DNA from: Lachnobacterium bovis DSM 14045
GTDB lineage: Bacteria; Bacillota; Clostridia; Lachnospirales; Lachnospiraceae
Length of the DNA: 33,674 nucleotides
Assembly: GCF_900107245.1 (NCBI RefSeq)
Contig: NZ_FNPG01000030.1
Coordinates: forward strand, 1 to 33,674
Direction: 5' to 3'
The position numbers were made by a program, and so were the translations under genes. Below are positions 1 through 7,184 of the stretch, piece after piece; the stretch's first letter is position 1; the number at the start of each line of letters is the position of its first letter. Under the pieces are notes generated by a model. The model saw only the letters and a list, made by a program, of their open reading frames with translations. It searched no databases and was not told where the DNA came from.

Positions 1-110
1 CCTCCAAAAGGAGATAAGACCCCTGAGAGACTAACAGGTAAATAGGGCAGAGGTGGAAGTACAGTAATGTATGTAGCTGACTGTTACTAATAGGTCGAAG
101 GCTTGACCAA
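1..110 (+). rRNA. 23S ribosomal RNA, 3' end (partial)
   Basis: The opening bases match the conserved 3' terminal part of bacterial 23S rRNA, including the GGAGGTGGAAGTACAGTAAT-like segment and the terminal GGTCGAAGGCTTGACC. The gene starts upstream of the window and the exact 3' end is uncertain by a few bases. No 5S rRNA sequence lies between it and the first tRNA, so a 5S gene, if part of this operon, must sit elsewhere. Confidence 0.93.
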
Positions 111-138
111 AAAGGTTTTCAAAGAGAAAAGCTTGTAT

Positions 139-165
139 GAAGTTTTGAAGGTATAAACTTCAAAA
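139..165 (+). other. Hairpins in the 23S-tRNA spacer
   Basis: Two mutually exclusive perfect stems can form here: GAAGTTT (139-145) with AAACTTC (155-161), and TTTTGAAG (143-150) with CTTCAAAA (158-165). There is no T-run, so a terminator is unlikely. A processing signal between the 23S 3' end and tRNA-Asn is an inference. Confidence 0.4.
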
Positions 166-170
166 AATAA

Positions 171-242
171 TCCTCGATAGCTCAATGGTAGAGCACTCGG
201 CTGTTAACCGAGTTGTTGTAGGTTCGAGCCCTACTCGGGGAG
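171..242 (+). tRNA. tRNA-Asn (GTT)
   Basis: A full cloverleaf is visible. Acceptor strands TCCTCGA and TCGGGGA pair with one G-T. The anticodon stem ACTCGG/CCGAGT carries anticodon GTT, and the T arm has GGTTCGAGCC. The discriminator base is G, usual for Asn. CCA is not encoded. It is the first of three tRNAs trailing the 23S gene. Confidence 0.97.
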
Positions 243-246
243 TTAA

Positions 247-318
247 GGCTCCGTGGTCAAGCGGTTAAGACATCGCCCTTTCACGGCGGTAACACGGGTT
301 CGATTCCCGTCGGAGTCA
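247..318 (+). tRNA. tRNA-Glu (TTC)
   Basis: The acceptor strands GGCTCCG and CGGAGTC pair with one G-T. The anticodon stem CGCC/GGCG holds anticodon TTC, and the T arm is CGGGTTCGATTCCCG. The discriminator is A and CCA is not encoded. It lies 4 bases after tRNA-Asn, so the two are surely co-transcribed. Confidence 0.97.
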
Positions 319-334
319 TTTTTAAATATTGTTT

Positions 335-405
335 GGTGACTTAGCCAAGTGGTAAGGCGTGGGTCTGCAACACCCTGATCGCCGGTTCAAATCCGGCAGT
401 CACCT
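335..405 (+). tRNA. tRNA-Cys (GCA)
   Basis: The acceptor strands GGTGACT and AGTCACC are fully complementary. The anticodon is GCA in the loop CTGCAAC, and the discriminator is T, the identity base typical of tRNA-Cys. CCA is not encoded. It is the last tRNA before the operon terminator. Confidence 0.97.
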
Positions 406-410
406 TTTTC

Positions 411-438
411 AACCAAGTCTGAATGACTTGGTTTTTTT
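411..438 (+). terminator. Terminator of the rRNA/tRNA operon
   Basis: A perfect 9-bp stem AACCAAGTC (411-419) / GACTTGGTT (425-433) with a 5-base loop is followed by a T-run. It lies directly after tRNA-Cys and is a classical intrinsic terminator. Confidence 0.92.
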
Positions 439-710
439 GTGCTGTAAAGAAATGTTATGCACAGAATAAAAAAATATAAAAGAGTTATGAACAAATTCTA
501 ATAATTTATAGAGGATATGTTAATTATGAGTAGGAAAATAAATTGTACTGTTGAATAATAATAGAATTAGTATTTTACTGAAAAAATTATAATTTAAATT
601 AAAGATTCATTGAAAATTACAATAAAAGACCATTTTAAAGATTTAGTAAAAAATTTAATAGATAATTTAATAAATAATAAAAAATTTGGTAAAAAAGTGA
701 TAGAAGATTA

Positions 711-736
711 TAAAAAAGTGTGAAATGTGCCGATAA
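711..736 (+). promoter_or_regulatory. Candidate sigma-28 (FliA/SigD) promoter
   Basis: TAAA (711-714), a 14-base spacer and GCCGATAA (729-736) match the flagellar sigma factor consensus; the -10 octamer is exact. Nothing flagellar lies next to it. The only thing it could drive nearby is the tiny ORF at 750 or a non-coding transcript. In DNA this AT-rich the TAAA half is weak evidence; the octamer carries the call. Confidence 0.45.
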
Positions 737-749
737 ATATAGAGGATTA

Positions 750-851
750 ATGTGTTTCTATAATTTGGTAGTGAATAGAATGAAAGAACCTTGTATTCTG
801 GTTAGATTCGTTGAATTATGCACTCTTATGGGAAATTTGAAAAAAAATTAG
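750..851 (+). CDS. Possible 33-residue peptide downstream of the sigma-28-like motif
   Basis: An ATG at 750 is preceded by AGAGG (741-745) and opens a 33-codon frame starting MCFYNLVVNR and ending GNLKKN. I do not recognise it. The ribosome site would lie almost at the expected transcript 5' end of the sigma-28-like promoter, which is tight. It may be chance in an otherwise empty region; only conservation of the frame would support it. Confidence 0.2.
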   Translation: MCFYNLVVNRMKEPCILVRFVELCTLMGNLKKN

Positions 852-923
852 AAAACTTCAAACTATTAGTAAAAATGTACAAATTGAAAGGGAATTTTTG
901 TGAATGATTTTGGCGTATTTTGG

Positions 924-952
924 TTGACAATGACGGAAAATGAATCTATAAT
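924..952 (+). promoter_or_regulatory. Consensus sigma-A promoter of the fru operon
   Basis: TTGACA (924-929), exactly 17 bases, then TATAAT (947-952): a perfect housekeeping promoter upstream of fruR. The transcript would carry a leader of about 110 bases before the fruR start. A palindrome starts at the end of the -10 box, so such a strong promoter is probably held down by a repressor. Confidence 0.88.
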
Positions 953-969
953 TGTTATCATGATAAACA
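953..969 (+). promoter_or_regulatory. Palindromic operator, probably for FruR
   Basis: TTATCATGATAA (955-966) is a perfect 12-base palindrome inside the looser dyad TGTTATCATGATAAACA (953-969). It abuts the -10 box and covers the expected transcription start. DeoR-family regulators bind dyads or repeats of this kind near their own promoters. Assignment to the adjacent fruR product is inference from position. Confidence 0.6.
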
Positions 970-1071
970 AAATTTTGTCATTTGAGTAGATGTTTATAGT
1001 AATATATAGATATTTTTTAATAAGACTATATTATTTATATATTAAAAATAACAATTTATGGAGCGTGATTT

Positions 1072-1818
1072 ATGTTAGCTGAGGAAAGATTTGCTAAAAT
1101 TATTTCCATTGTGGAGAGGGAAGGTAGTGTCACTATTGCAGAGTTGATGACTGAATTGAGTGCTTCTGAATCCACGATAAGAAGGGATTTAAATTCATTA
1201 GATGCGAGTGGGGCATTGACTAAGGTTCATGGTGGAGCAATAGCAAATAATGTTGTTGTAAACACAATGGATGAAAACTATGTTAATAGAAGTGGTTTAA
1301 ATAAAGAGGAAAAATCTATTATAAGTAAATATGCAGCGAAATTAATCAAACCAAATGATTTTGTTTATATTGATGCAGGAACAACGACATCTTTGTTGAT
1401 TGATTATATTACTGAGAAAAAGGTTGTTTTTGTGACTAATGCTATAGAACATGCAAGGAAACTTTCGCAAAGAGGGTATACAGTATATCTTCTTGGTGGA
1501 GAGATGAAAATTAGTACAGAGGCTATTGTAGGGGAAAGAGCAATAGAAAGTTTAAATATGTACAATTTTTCGGTTGGTTTCTTTGGGGCGAATGGGGTAA
1601 GTACAGTTAAAGGAATAACAACACCGGAATTAAAGGAGGCAATGGTAAAAAAATCTGCTATTTCTAAATGTAAAAAGAAAATTTTATTAGCGGATTCAAG
1701 TAAGTTTAATGAAGTATCTAGTGTGAAATTTGCTGATTTTAAAGATATGGATATAATTACAACAAATCTTAAACAAGTTTCACTTAGAAAATATAAAAAT
1801 ATAACGGAGGTTTTTTAA
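1072..1818 (+). CDS. fruR: DeoR-family transcriptional regulator of fructose operon (FruR)
   Basis: This 248-residue protein has the DeoR-family layout. Residues 1-55 form an N-terminal winged helix-turn-helix, with the signature SASESTIRRDLNSLDASGAL and HGGAI. The C-terminal sugar-phosphate sensing domain carries the family motif DAGTTTSLL near residue 102 and ends in a typical ILLADSSKF segment. It probably represses the operon and is relieved by fructose-1-phosphate or a related ester, as known for FruR-type DeoR proteins. The start follows GGAG at 1061-1064. It leads the operon, with fruK starting 3 bases after its stop and the fruK ribosome site inside its last codons. A palindromic operator sits at its own promoter, which suggests autoregulation. 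Confidence 0.88.
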   Translation: MLAEERFAKIISIVEREGSVTIAELMTELSASESTIRRDLNSLDASGALTKVHGGAIANNVVVNTMDENYVNRSGLNKEEKSIISKYAAKLIKPNDFVYIDAGTTTSLLIDYITEKKVVFVTNAIEHARKLSQRGYTVYLLGGEMKISTEAIVGERAIESLNMYNFSVGFFGANGVSTVKGITTPELKEAMVKKSAISKCKKKILLADSSKFNEVSSVKFADFKDMDIITTNLKQVSLRKYKNITEVF

Positions 1819-1821
1819 GAT

Positions 1822-2736
1822 ATGATTTATACAGTTACATTTAACCCATCGTTAGATTACATTGTTTCTGTTGAAAATTTTAAAGCAGGTGAGGTTAACA
1901 GAACAACAGATGAGATTATTTTTCCAGGTGGAAAAGGTATTAATGTTTCGATTGTACTAAAAAATTTAGGATTTGATAATACAGCATTAGGATTTATGGC
2001 TGGTTTTACAGGTGATGAAATTTCAAGATTACTTGAAGAAAAAGGAGTAAAAACAGATTTTATTCATGTTAAAAAGGGATTATCTCGTATTAATGTAAAA
2101 ATGAGATCGAATGAGGAATCTGAAATTAACGGCAGAGGTCCTGAGATTATGCAAGAAGACATTGATAAATTATATAAACAGTTAGATAAATTACAAGAAG
2201 GCGATACTTTGGTTCTTGCAGGAAGTATACCAAGTGTTATGCCTGAATCAATGTATATGGATATTATGAGACACTTACAGGATAAAAAAATAGATATAGC
2301 CGTGGATGCGACTAGGGATTTATTGGTAAATGTTTTACCATATAAACCTTTTGTAATTAAACCTAATAATCATGAATTAGGTGAAATATTTAATGTAAAA
2401 ATTGAGACAAAAGATGACGTAGTTAAATATGCGAAAAAGCTTCAGGAAAAGGGAGCAAGAAATGTTTTAGTATCTATGGCTGGAGACGGAGCTGTTTTAG
2501 TAACAGAAGATGGTCAGGAGTTTAGAGCTGAAGCACCTAAGGGAGATTTGAAGAACTCTGTTGGTGCAGGAGATTCTATGGTTGCTGGTTTTGTTGCAGG
2601 ATATTTGACAAAGAAAGATTATTTTGAAGCATTTAAAATGGGCGTATGTACTGGTAGTGCAAGTGCTTTTTCAGAAGAATTAGCAACAAAAGCTGAGGTT
2701 GAAGCTTTATATGAAAAAAATAAAGATTTATTTTAA
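1822..2736 (+). CDS. fruK: 1-phosphofructokinase
   Basis: This cytoplasmic PfkB-family sugar kinase converts fructose-1-phosphate plus ATP to fructose-1,6-bisphosphate. It opens with the family start MIYTVTFNPSLDYIV, has the substrate-binding GGKGINVS near residue 37, and the ATP-site signature VGAGDSMVAGF, whose Asp251 is the expected catalytic base. Its 304 residues are the usual size. The ribosome site GGAGG overlaps the end of fruR, so the genes are coupled. Sitting between a DeoR regulator and a fructose EIIABC makes the fructose-1-P assignment stronger than tagatose-6-P kinase, its close relative. Confidence 0.93.
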   Translation: MIYTVTFNPSLDYIVSVENFKAGEVNRTTDEIIFPGGKGINVSIVLKNLGFDNTALGFMAGFTGDEISRLLEEKGVKTDFIHVKKGLSRINVKMRSNEESEINGRGPEIMQEDIDKLYKQLDKLQEGDTLVLAGSIPSVMPESMYMDIMRHLQDKKIDIAVDATRDLLVNVLPYKPFVIKPNNHELGEIFNVKIETKDDVVKYAKKLQEKGARNVLVSMAGDGAVLVTEDGQEFRAEAPKGDLKNSVGAGDSMVAGFVAGYLTKKDYFEAFKMGVCTGSASAFSEELATKAEVEALYEKNKDLF

Positions 2737-2748
2737 GGAGGTAGACGC

Positions 2749-4794
2749 GTGAGAATAAAAGATTTATTAGCGGTTGAGAGTATTAATCTCAGCGGTCAAG
2801 CTAGTGGCAAAAATGATGTCTTAAATCAAATGGTTGATTTAATGGCAAAAAGCGGAAAAATTAACGATGTAGACACTTACAGAAAAGGAGTGTTTGCAAG
2901 AGAAGATGAATCAACAACTGGAATTGGTGAAGGAATAGCAATTCCACATTGCAAGTCTTCAGCAGTAAATAAACCAGGACTTGCAGCTATGGTTTTACCA
3001 AATGGAGTTGATTTTGATGCATTAGATGGTGAGCCTGTAAATTTAATTTTCTTAATTGCAGCACCTAATACAAAAGACAATGTACATTTGGATGTTTTAA
3101 GTAAGTTATCAACACTTCTTATGGATTTAGATTTTACAAATAAATTGAAAAATGCTAAATCTGTTGACGAATTTTTAAATATTATTGACGAAGCAGAAAG
3201 TGATAAGGATGAGCAGGAAACTGCTAAATTAGCAGCACAGGAGGGTGCAAGTTTTTCAGTATTAGCTGTAACAGCGTGCCCAACTGGTATTGCTCATACT
3301 TACATGGCTGCTGAATCGCTAGAACAACATGCCAAAGATAGAAATATATCTATTAAAGTTGAAACTAGAGGATCAGGTGGAGCTAAAAATGTTTTAACAG
3401 ACCAAGAGATAAAAGATGCTAAAGCGATTATTGTTGCGGCTGATACAAAAGTTCCAATGGAAAGATTTGATGGAAAACCTGTTATTCAAGTTAAGGTAGC
3501 AGATGGAATTAATAAAGCAGATGAATTATTAGATAAGGCATTAAATGGAGAAGCACCAATATTTAATGCTGCAGAATCTGTTTCTGAAAGTGATTCTTCA
3601 TCAAGCTCTGAAGGAGCAGGAAGATCAGCATACAAACATTTGATGAGCGGTGTATCTCACATGTTACCATTTGTTATTGGTGGCGGTATTATGGTTGCAC
3701 TTGCATTTTTAATTGATACAATTTGTGGATATGGCTCATCAGGTAGTGGTAACTTTGGTCAGATGGTTCCATTATCGGCATTCTTTAAGTATGTTGGTGG
3801 ATTAGCAATGGGATTAATGGTACCTGTATTAGCAGGATATATTGCATATTCAATTGCTGATAGACCAGGTCTTGCAGTTGGTTTTGTTGGTGGTATGTTA
3901 GCGTCATCAGGAAATGCTTCATTAGCACAGTTTGTAAACGTTTGGCCAGAAAAATTAAATGGCTTTGAAAAATTTATAGCTGATTTTGGTTTTGCAGGAA
4001 AAGGCCAAACAGTATCAGGATTCCTTGGTGGTATAGCAGCAGGTTTTGTAGCTGGATTTATTATTCTATTATTAAAACAGCTCACAAAAAATTTACCAAG
4101 TTCATTAGATGGTTTAAAACCTACATTAATTTATCCAGTATTTGGTATTTTACTAATGGGTATTGTAATGTGCTTCTGTTTGAACCCATTAATTGGTGAG
4201 TTTAATACATTATTAAACGAAATGTTATCAAATTTATCAAAAGCAAATATGCTTCCAGTATTAGGATTAATTTTAGGAGCAATGATGGCTATCGATATGG
4301 GTGGCCCAATCAACAAAGCAGCATATGTATTCGGAACAACAATGCTATCACAAGCAGCTGATTTAGTAAAAGCTGGTGCTAGTCAAAACGATCCTAGAGT
4401 ACAAGCTTGTTACGTTGCTATGGCAGCAGTTATGATTGGTGGTATGGTTCCTCCAGTAGGTATTGCATTATCATGTTTCTTATTCCCTAAAAAATATACA
4501 AAAGCAGAAAAAGAAACAAAAATTACAAACTTAGTAATGGGATTCTCATTTATTACAGAAGGAGCAATTCCTTTTGCAGCGGCAGATCCTTTACATGTTA
4601 TTCCTTGTACATTAGTTGGTGCAGGTGTAGCTGGATGTTTGGCAGCTATCTTTAAGTGCACATTAATGGCTCCACACGGTGGAATTTTCGTCATTATGAC
4701 GATAGGAAAACCTTTAGCATTCGTCATTTCGTGGTTAATTGGCTCTTGTGTTACAGCAATTTTACTAGGATTAATAAAAAAGGATGCAAAATAA
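2749..4794 (+). CDS. fruA: PTS fructose transporter, fused EIIABC
   Basis: This 681-residue protein imports fructose across the membrane and phosphorylates it to fructose-1-P. Domains run IIA, IIB, IIC. The IIA domain (1-150) has the phospho-His67 motif GIAIPHCKS. The IIB domain (about 167-270) has the phospho-Cys177 motif TACPTGIAHTYMAAES. A Ser-rich linker (about 279-288) leads to the IIC membrane domain (293-681) with many Gly-rich hydrophobic helices. The start is GTG, placed by AAGGAGG at 2736-2742 overlapping the fruK stop. The IIC helices are full length to the end, with no sign of damage. It shares the operon with fruR, fruK and ptsH. Confidence 0.94.
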   Translation: MRIKDLLAVESINLSGQASGKNDVLNQMVDLMAKSGKINDVDTYRKGVFAREDESTTGIGEGIAIPHCKSSAVNKPGLAAMVLPNGVDFDALDGEPVNLIFLIAAPNTKDNVHLDVLSKLSTLLMDLDFTNKLKNAKSVDEFLNIIDEAESDKDEQETAKLAAQEGASFSVLAVTACPTGIAHTYMAAESLEQHAKDRNISIKVETRGSGGAKNVLTDQEIKDAKAIIVAADTKVPMERFDGKPVIQVKVADGINKADELLDKALNGEAPIFNAAESVSESDSSSSSEGAGRSAYKHLMSGVSHMLPFVIGGGIMVALAFLIDTICGYGSSGSGNFGQMVPLSAFFKYVGGLAMGLMVPVLAGYIAYSIADRPGLAVGFVGGMLASSGNASLAQFVNVWPEKLNGFEKFIADFGFAGKGQTVSGFLGGIAAGFVAGFIILLLKQLTKNLPSSLDGLKPTLIYPVFGILLMGIVMCFCLNPLIGEFNTLLNEMLSNLSKANMLPVLGLILGAMMAIDMGGPINKAAYVFGTTMLSQAADLVKAGASQNDPRVQACYVAMAAVMIGGMVPPVGIALSCFLFPKKYTKAEKETKITNLVMGFSFITEGAIPFAAADPLHVIPCTLVGAGVAGCLAAIFKCTLMAPHGGIFVIMTIGKPLAFVISWLIGSCVTAILLGLIKKDAK

Positions 4795-4853
4795 AATAAA
4801 ATGAGTTATAATAGGAGCGAAACACTTTTGTAATAATAGGAGGAAATTAATTC

Positions 4854-5111
4854 ATGAAAGAGTTTAAGTACACAATTAAAGATGAAATGGGTATCCACGC
4901 TAGACCAGCAGGATTATTCGTTAAAGAAGCTGCAAAATTCCCATGTGCAGTAACAATCACAAAAGAAGGAAAAGAAGTTGACGCTAAGAGAATCTTCGGT
5001 GTAATGAGCCTTGGTGTTAAATGTGGTCAAGAAATCACATTAAAAACTGATGGAGATCAAGAAGAAGAAGCTTGCGCAGCATTAAGCAAATTCTTAGAAG
5101 AAAATCTTTAA
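4854..5111 (+). CDS. ptsH: Phosphocarrier protein HPr, with Arg at the regulatory position 46
   Basis: This 85-residue HPr relays phosphate from EI to FruA and other EII proteins. The active site is intact: GIHARPAG with His15 and Arg17. Counting from the start, the position held by the regulatory Ser46 in Bacillus-type HPr is Arg (KRIFGVMSLG), while the GVMSLG block that follows is conserved. This HPr therefore lacks the usual HPr kinase target and should not form the P-Ser-HPr/CcpA corepressor, though Ser52 remains. A good GGAGG site (4841-4845) precedes the ATG. It follows fruA by 59 bases, so it is probably both in the fru operon and ahead of ptsI. A second HPr elsewhere in the genome could carry the regulatory role. 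Confidence 0.93.
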   Translation: MKEFKYTIKDEMGIHARPAGLFVKEAAKFPCAVTITKEGKEVDAKRIFGVMSLGVKCGQEITLKTDGDQEEEACAALSKFLEENL

Positions 5112-5178
5112 TTTTAAGTTTTAAGATTAAATTATAGAATTAATTTAGGATTATTGATGTATAATTAAAAAAAAGGAG

Positions 5179-5222
5179 TTATCCCAGTAGGTTTAAATTT
5201 TAATTTTTACTTACTGGGATAA
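5179..5222 (+). promoter_or_regulatory. Stable hairpin between ptsH and ptsI
   Basis: TTATCCCAGTAGG (5179-5191) pairs with CTTACTGGGATAA (5210-5222): 13 base pairs with one G-T and an 18-base A/T loop. No T-run follows at once; T-rich sequence starts about 20 bases later. It could be a partial terminator, an attenuator or an mRNA-stabilising stem that sets the ratio of HPr to EI. Confidence 0.55.
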
Positions 5223-5376
5223 TGCTGTAAAAAGTAGACTTATTTTAATTTTTTGTTTTTTTTTATAAAAACAATCAGAAAAGAAAACGATATAATAAGT
5301 GTACATTGACTAAAATAGTTTAAGTATTAGATGATTAAAATTCGTAATAGAAGATATAATGAATAAGGAGATTTAT

Positions 5377-6999
5377 ATGGTTATCGAAGGAAAAAGTGTC
5401 TTTAGTGGCGTAGCCATTGGTAAGCTTTCTATTTTTAACAAAAAAGATAACACTGTAAAGAGAAATACTATACAGGATGTTGAAGCTGAAACAAAAAGAT
5501 TTGAAGATGCAAGAGAAGTGGCTAAGACTCAACTTGCAGGAATTTATGAGAAAGCGGTTAAAGAAGTTGGTGAAGTAAACGCTCAGGTATTTGAAGTTCA
5601 CCAAATGATGCTTGATGATTTAGATTATGTAGAATCTATCACAAACATGATTGAAAGCCAGAAAGTAAATGCAGAATTTGCTGTTGCAACAACAGGAGAT
5701 AATTTCTCTGATATGTTTGCATCAATGGATGATGATTATATGAGAGGTAGAGCTGCCGATGTTAAAGATATTTCAAATCGTGTAATTTCTATTTTGCAAG
5801 GAAATTCAAGCGATGCAGATATGGCAGATGAACCAGTAATCTTATTAGCAGATGATTTAGCTCCAAGTGAGACTGTACAGTTAGATAAATCTAAAGTATT
5901 ATCATTTGTTACAAGACATGGTTCAACAAATTCACATACAGCAATTTTAGCTAGAACAATGAACATTCCAGCTTTAATTGGTGTTGATTATCCAGAAGAT
6001 GCTAACGGTAAAGTTGGTATTGTTGATGGTTTCGAAGGAAAAATCATTATTGATCCTGATGAAGAAACATTAAAGATTTACCAGGAAAAGAAAAAACAAG
6101 AAGACGACAAAAAACGTCTTTTACAGGAATTAAAAGGACAGGATAATGTTACTCTTGATGGTAAGAGAATCAACTTATATGCAAATATCGGTGGTGTAGG
6201 CGATGTTGCTTCTGTTCTTGCAAATGATGCAGGTGGAATTGGATTATTCAGAAGTGAGTTCTTATACTTAGAATCAGATACTTATCCAACAGAAGAAGCA
6301 CAGTTTAGCGCTTATCGTAAAGTAGCTGAAAACATGGCTGGTAAGAAAGTAATTATCCGTACATTAGATATTGGTGCAGATAAACAGGTTGATTATTTTG
6401 AACTTGATAAAGAAGATAATCCAGCTTTAGGATACAGAGCTATTAGAATTTGTTTAACACGTCCTGAAATTTTCAAGACACAGTTAAGAGCTATTTTAAG
6501 AGCAAGTTACTATGGAAACATTTCAATCATGTTCCCAATGATTATTTCTGTATCAGAAGTTAAAAAGATTAAAGAAATCTTAGCTGAAGTTAAAGCTGAG
6601 TTAGATGCTGAAGGTATCCCATATAAGAAAGATATCGAAATTGGTGTAATGATTGAAACACCAGCAGCAGTTATGATTAGTGAAGAATTAGGAAAAGAAG
6701 TAGACTTCTTCTCAATCGGAACTAATGATTTAACACAGTATACACTTGCAATTGACCGTCAGAATCCAAAATTAGATGATTTCTATGATTCACATCATCC
6801 AGCACTTCTTAAGATGTTACAGATGATTGTTGACAATGGTCACAAAGGTGGAGCTTGGGTTGGTATTTGTGGTGAATTAGGTGCAGATACTACATTAACA
6901 GAAACTTTCCTTAAAATGGGATTTGATGAGTTATCAGTTAGCCCATCTATGATTTTACGAGTTAGAGACAAGATTCGTTCAATCGATACAACAAAATAG
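5377..6999 (+). CDS. ptsI: PTS enzyme I (phosphoenolpyruvate-protein phosphotransferase)
   Basis: This 540-residue cytoplasmic enzyme takes phosphate from PEP and passes it to HPr. The N-terminal HPr-binding and swivelling domains hold the phospho-histidine motif GSTNSHTAILART with His187. The C-terminal PEP-binding barrel has GGIGLFRSEFLY, MIETPAAV, FFSIGTNDLTQYTL and GICGELG, all intact. I place the start at ATG 5377 because AAGGAG lies at 5365-5370; an in-frame ATG at 5359 would put that site inside the gene. It follows ptsH by 265 bases with a hairpin between, so it may have its own promoter or be read through from fru. Confidence 0.95.
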   Translation: MVIEGKSVFSGVAIGKLSIFNKKDNTVKRNTIQDVEAETKRFEDAREVAKTQLAGIYEKAVKEVGEVNAQVFEVHQMMLDDLDYVESITNMIESQKVNAEFAVATTGDNFSDMFASMDDDYMRGRAADVKDISNRVISILQGNSSDADMADEPVILLADDLAPSETVQLDKSKVLSFVTRHGSTNSHTAILARTMNIPALIGVDYPEDANGKVGIVDGFEGKIIIDPDEETLKIYQEKKKQEDDKKRLLQELKGQDNVTLDGKRINLYANIGGVGDVASVLANDAGGIGLFRSEFLYLESDTYPTEEAQFSAYRKVAENMAGKKVIIRTLDIGADKQVDYFELDKEDNPALGYRAIRICLTRPEIFKTQLRAILRASYYGNISIMFPMIISVSEVKKIKEILAEVKAELDAEGIPYKKDIEIGVMIETPAAVMISEELGKEVDFFSIGTNDLTQYTLAIDRQNPKLDDFYDSHHPALLKMLQMIVDNGHKGGAWVGICGELGADTTLTETFLKMGFDELSVSPSMILRVRDKIRSIDTTK

Positions 7000-7041
7000 T
7001 ATTAGTTAAAAATTCACTAGGAATTCTAACTATTAAATTAG

Positions 7042-7093
7042 ATGGATAAGATATATGTTTGGTAAAATATTAAACAGTATCTTATCCATTTTT
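7042..7093 (+). terminator. Terminator after ptsI
   Basis: A 12-bp perfect stem (7042-7053 with 7078-7089, core TGGATAAGATA/TATCTTATCCA) is followed by a short T-run. The loop can form a further TGTTT/AAACA stem. It ends the PTS block. Confidence 0.85.
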
Positions 7094-7136
7094 GTATATA
7101 TAATTTAAATAGTGATAAAAGTTGTAAAAATTAGTA

Positions 7137-7145
7137 TGTTATACT
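7137..7145 (+). promoter_or_regulatory. Possible extended -10 promoter for the histidine phosphatase
   Basis: TGTTATACT fits the extended -10 form TGnTATAAT with one mismatch. No convincing -35 box lies upstream. It stands about 40 bases before the gene, right after the ptsI terminator. Confidence 0.4.
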
Positions 7146-7184
7146 AAAATAAAGAGGAATGAAAAAATGATTTGAGGTAATAAT

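Larger units (their letters stand above)
439..1071. other. Long intergenic region, mostly non-coding
   Basis: This 630-base gap between the tRNA operon and fruR is very AT-rich. I found no recognisable gene or gene remnant on either strand. It holds a sigma-28 type promoter motif with a 33-codon ORF (711-851) and the consensus fruR promoter and operator (924-969), listed separately. Confidence 0.7.

Noticed and set aside
2877-4727. Four long minus-strand open frames opposite fruA
   Set aside because: They are antisense shadows of a clearly coding gene with intact domains, have no ribosome sites and no recognisable protein.
5291-5296. TATAAT before ptsI as a promoter
   Set aside because: No -35 box at 16-18 bases upstream; the TTGACT at 5306 likewise lacks a -10 box.
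5359-5361. ATG at 5359 as the ptsI start
   Set aside because: The AAGGAG site lies just after it, at the right distance for ATG 5377, and EI proteins start near there.
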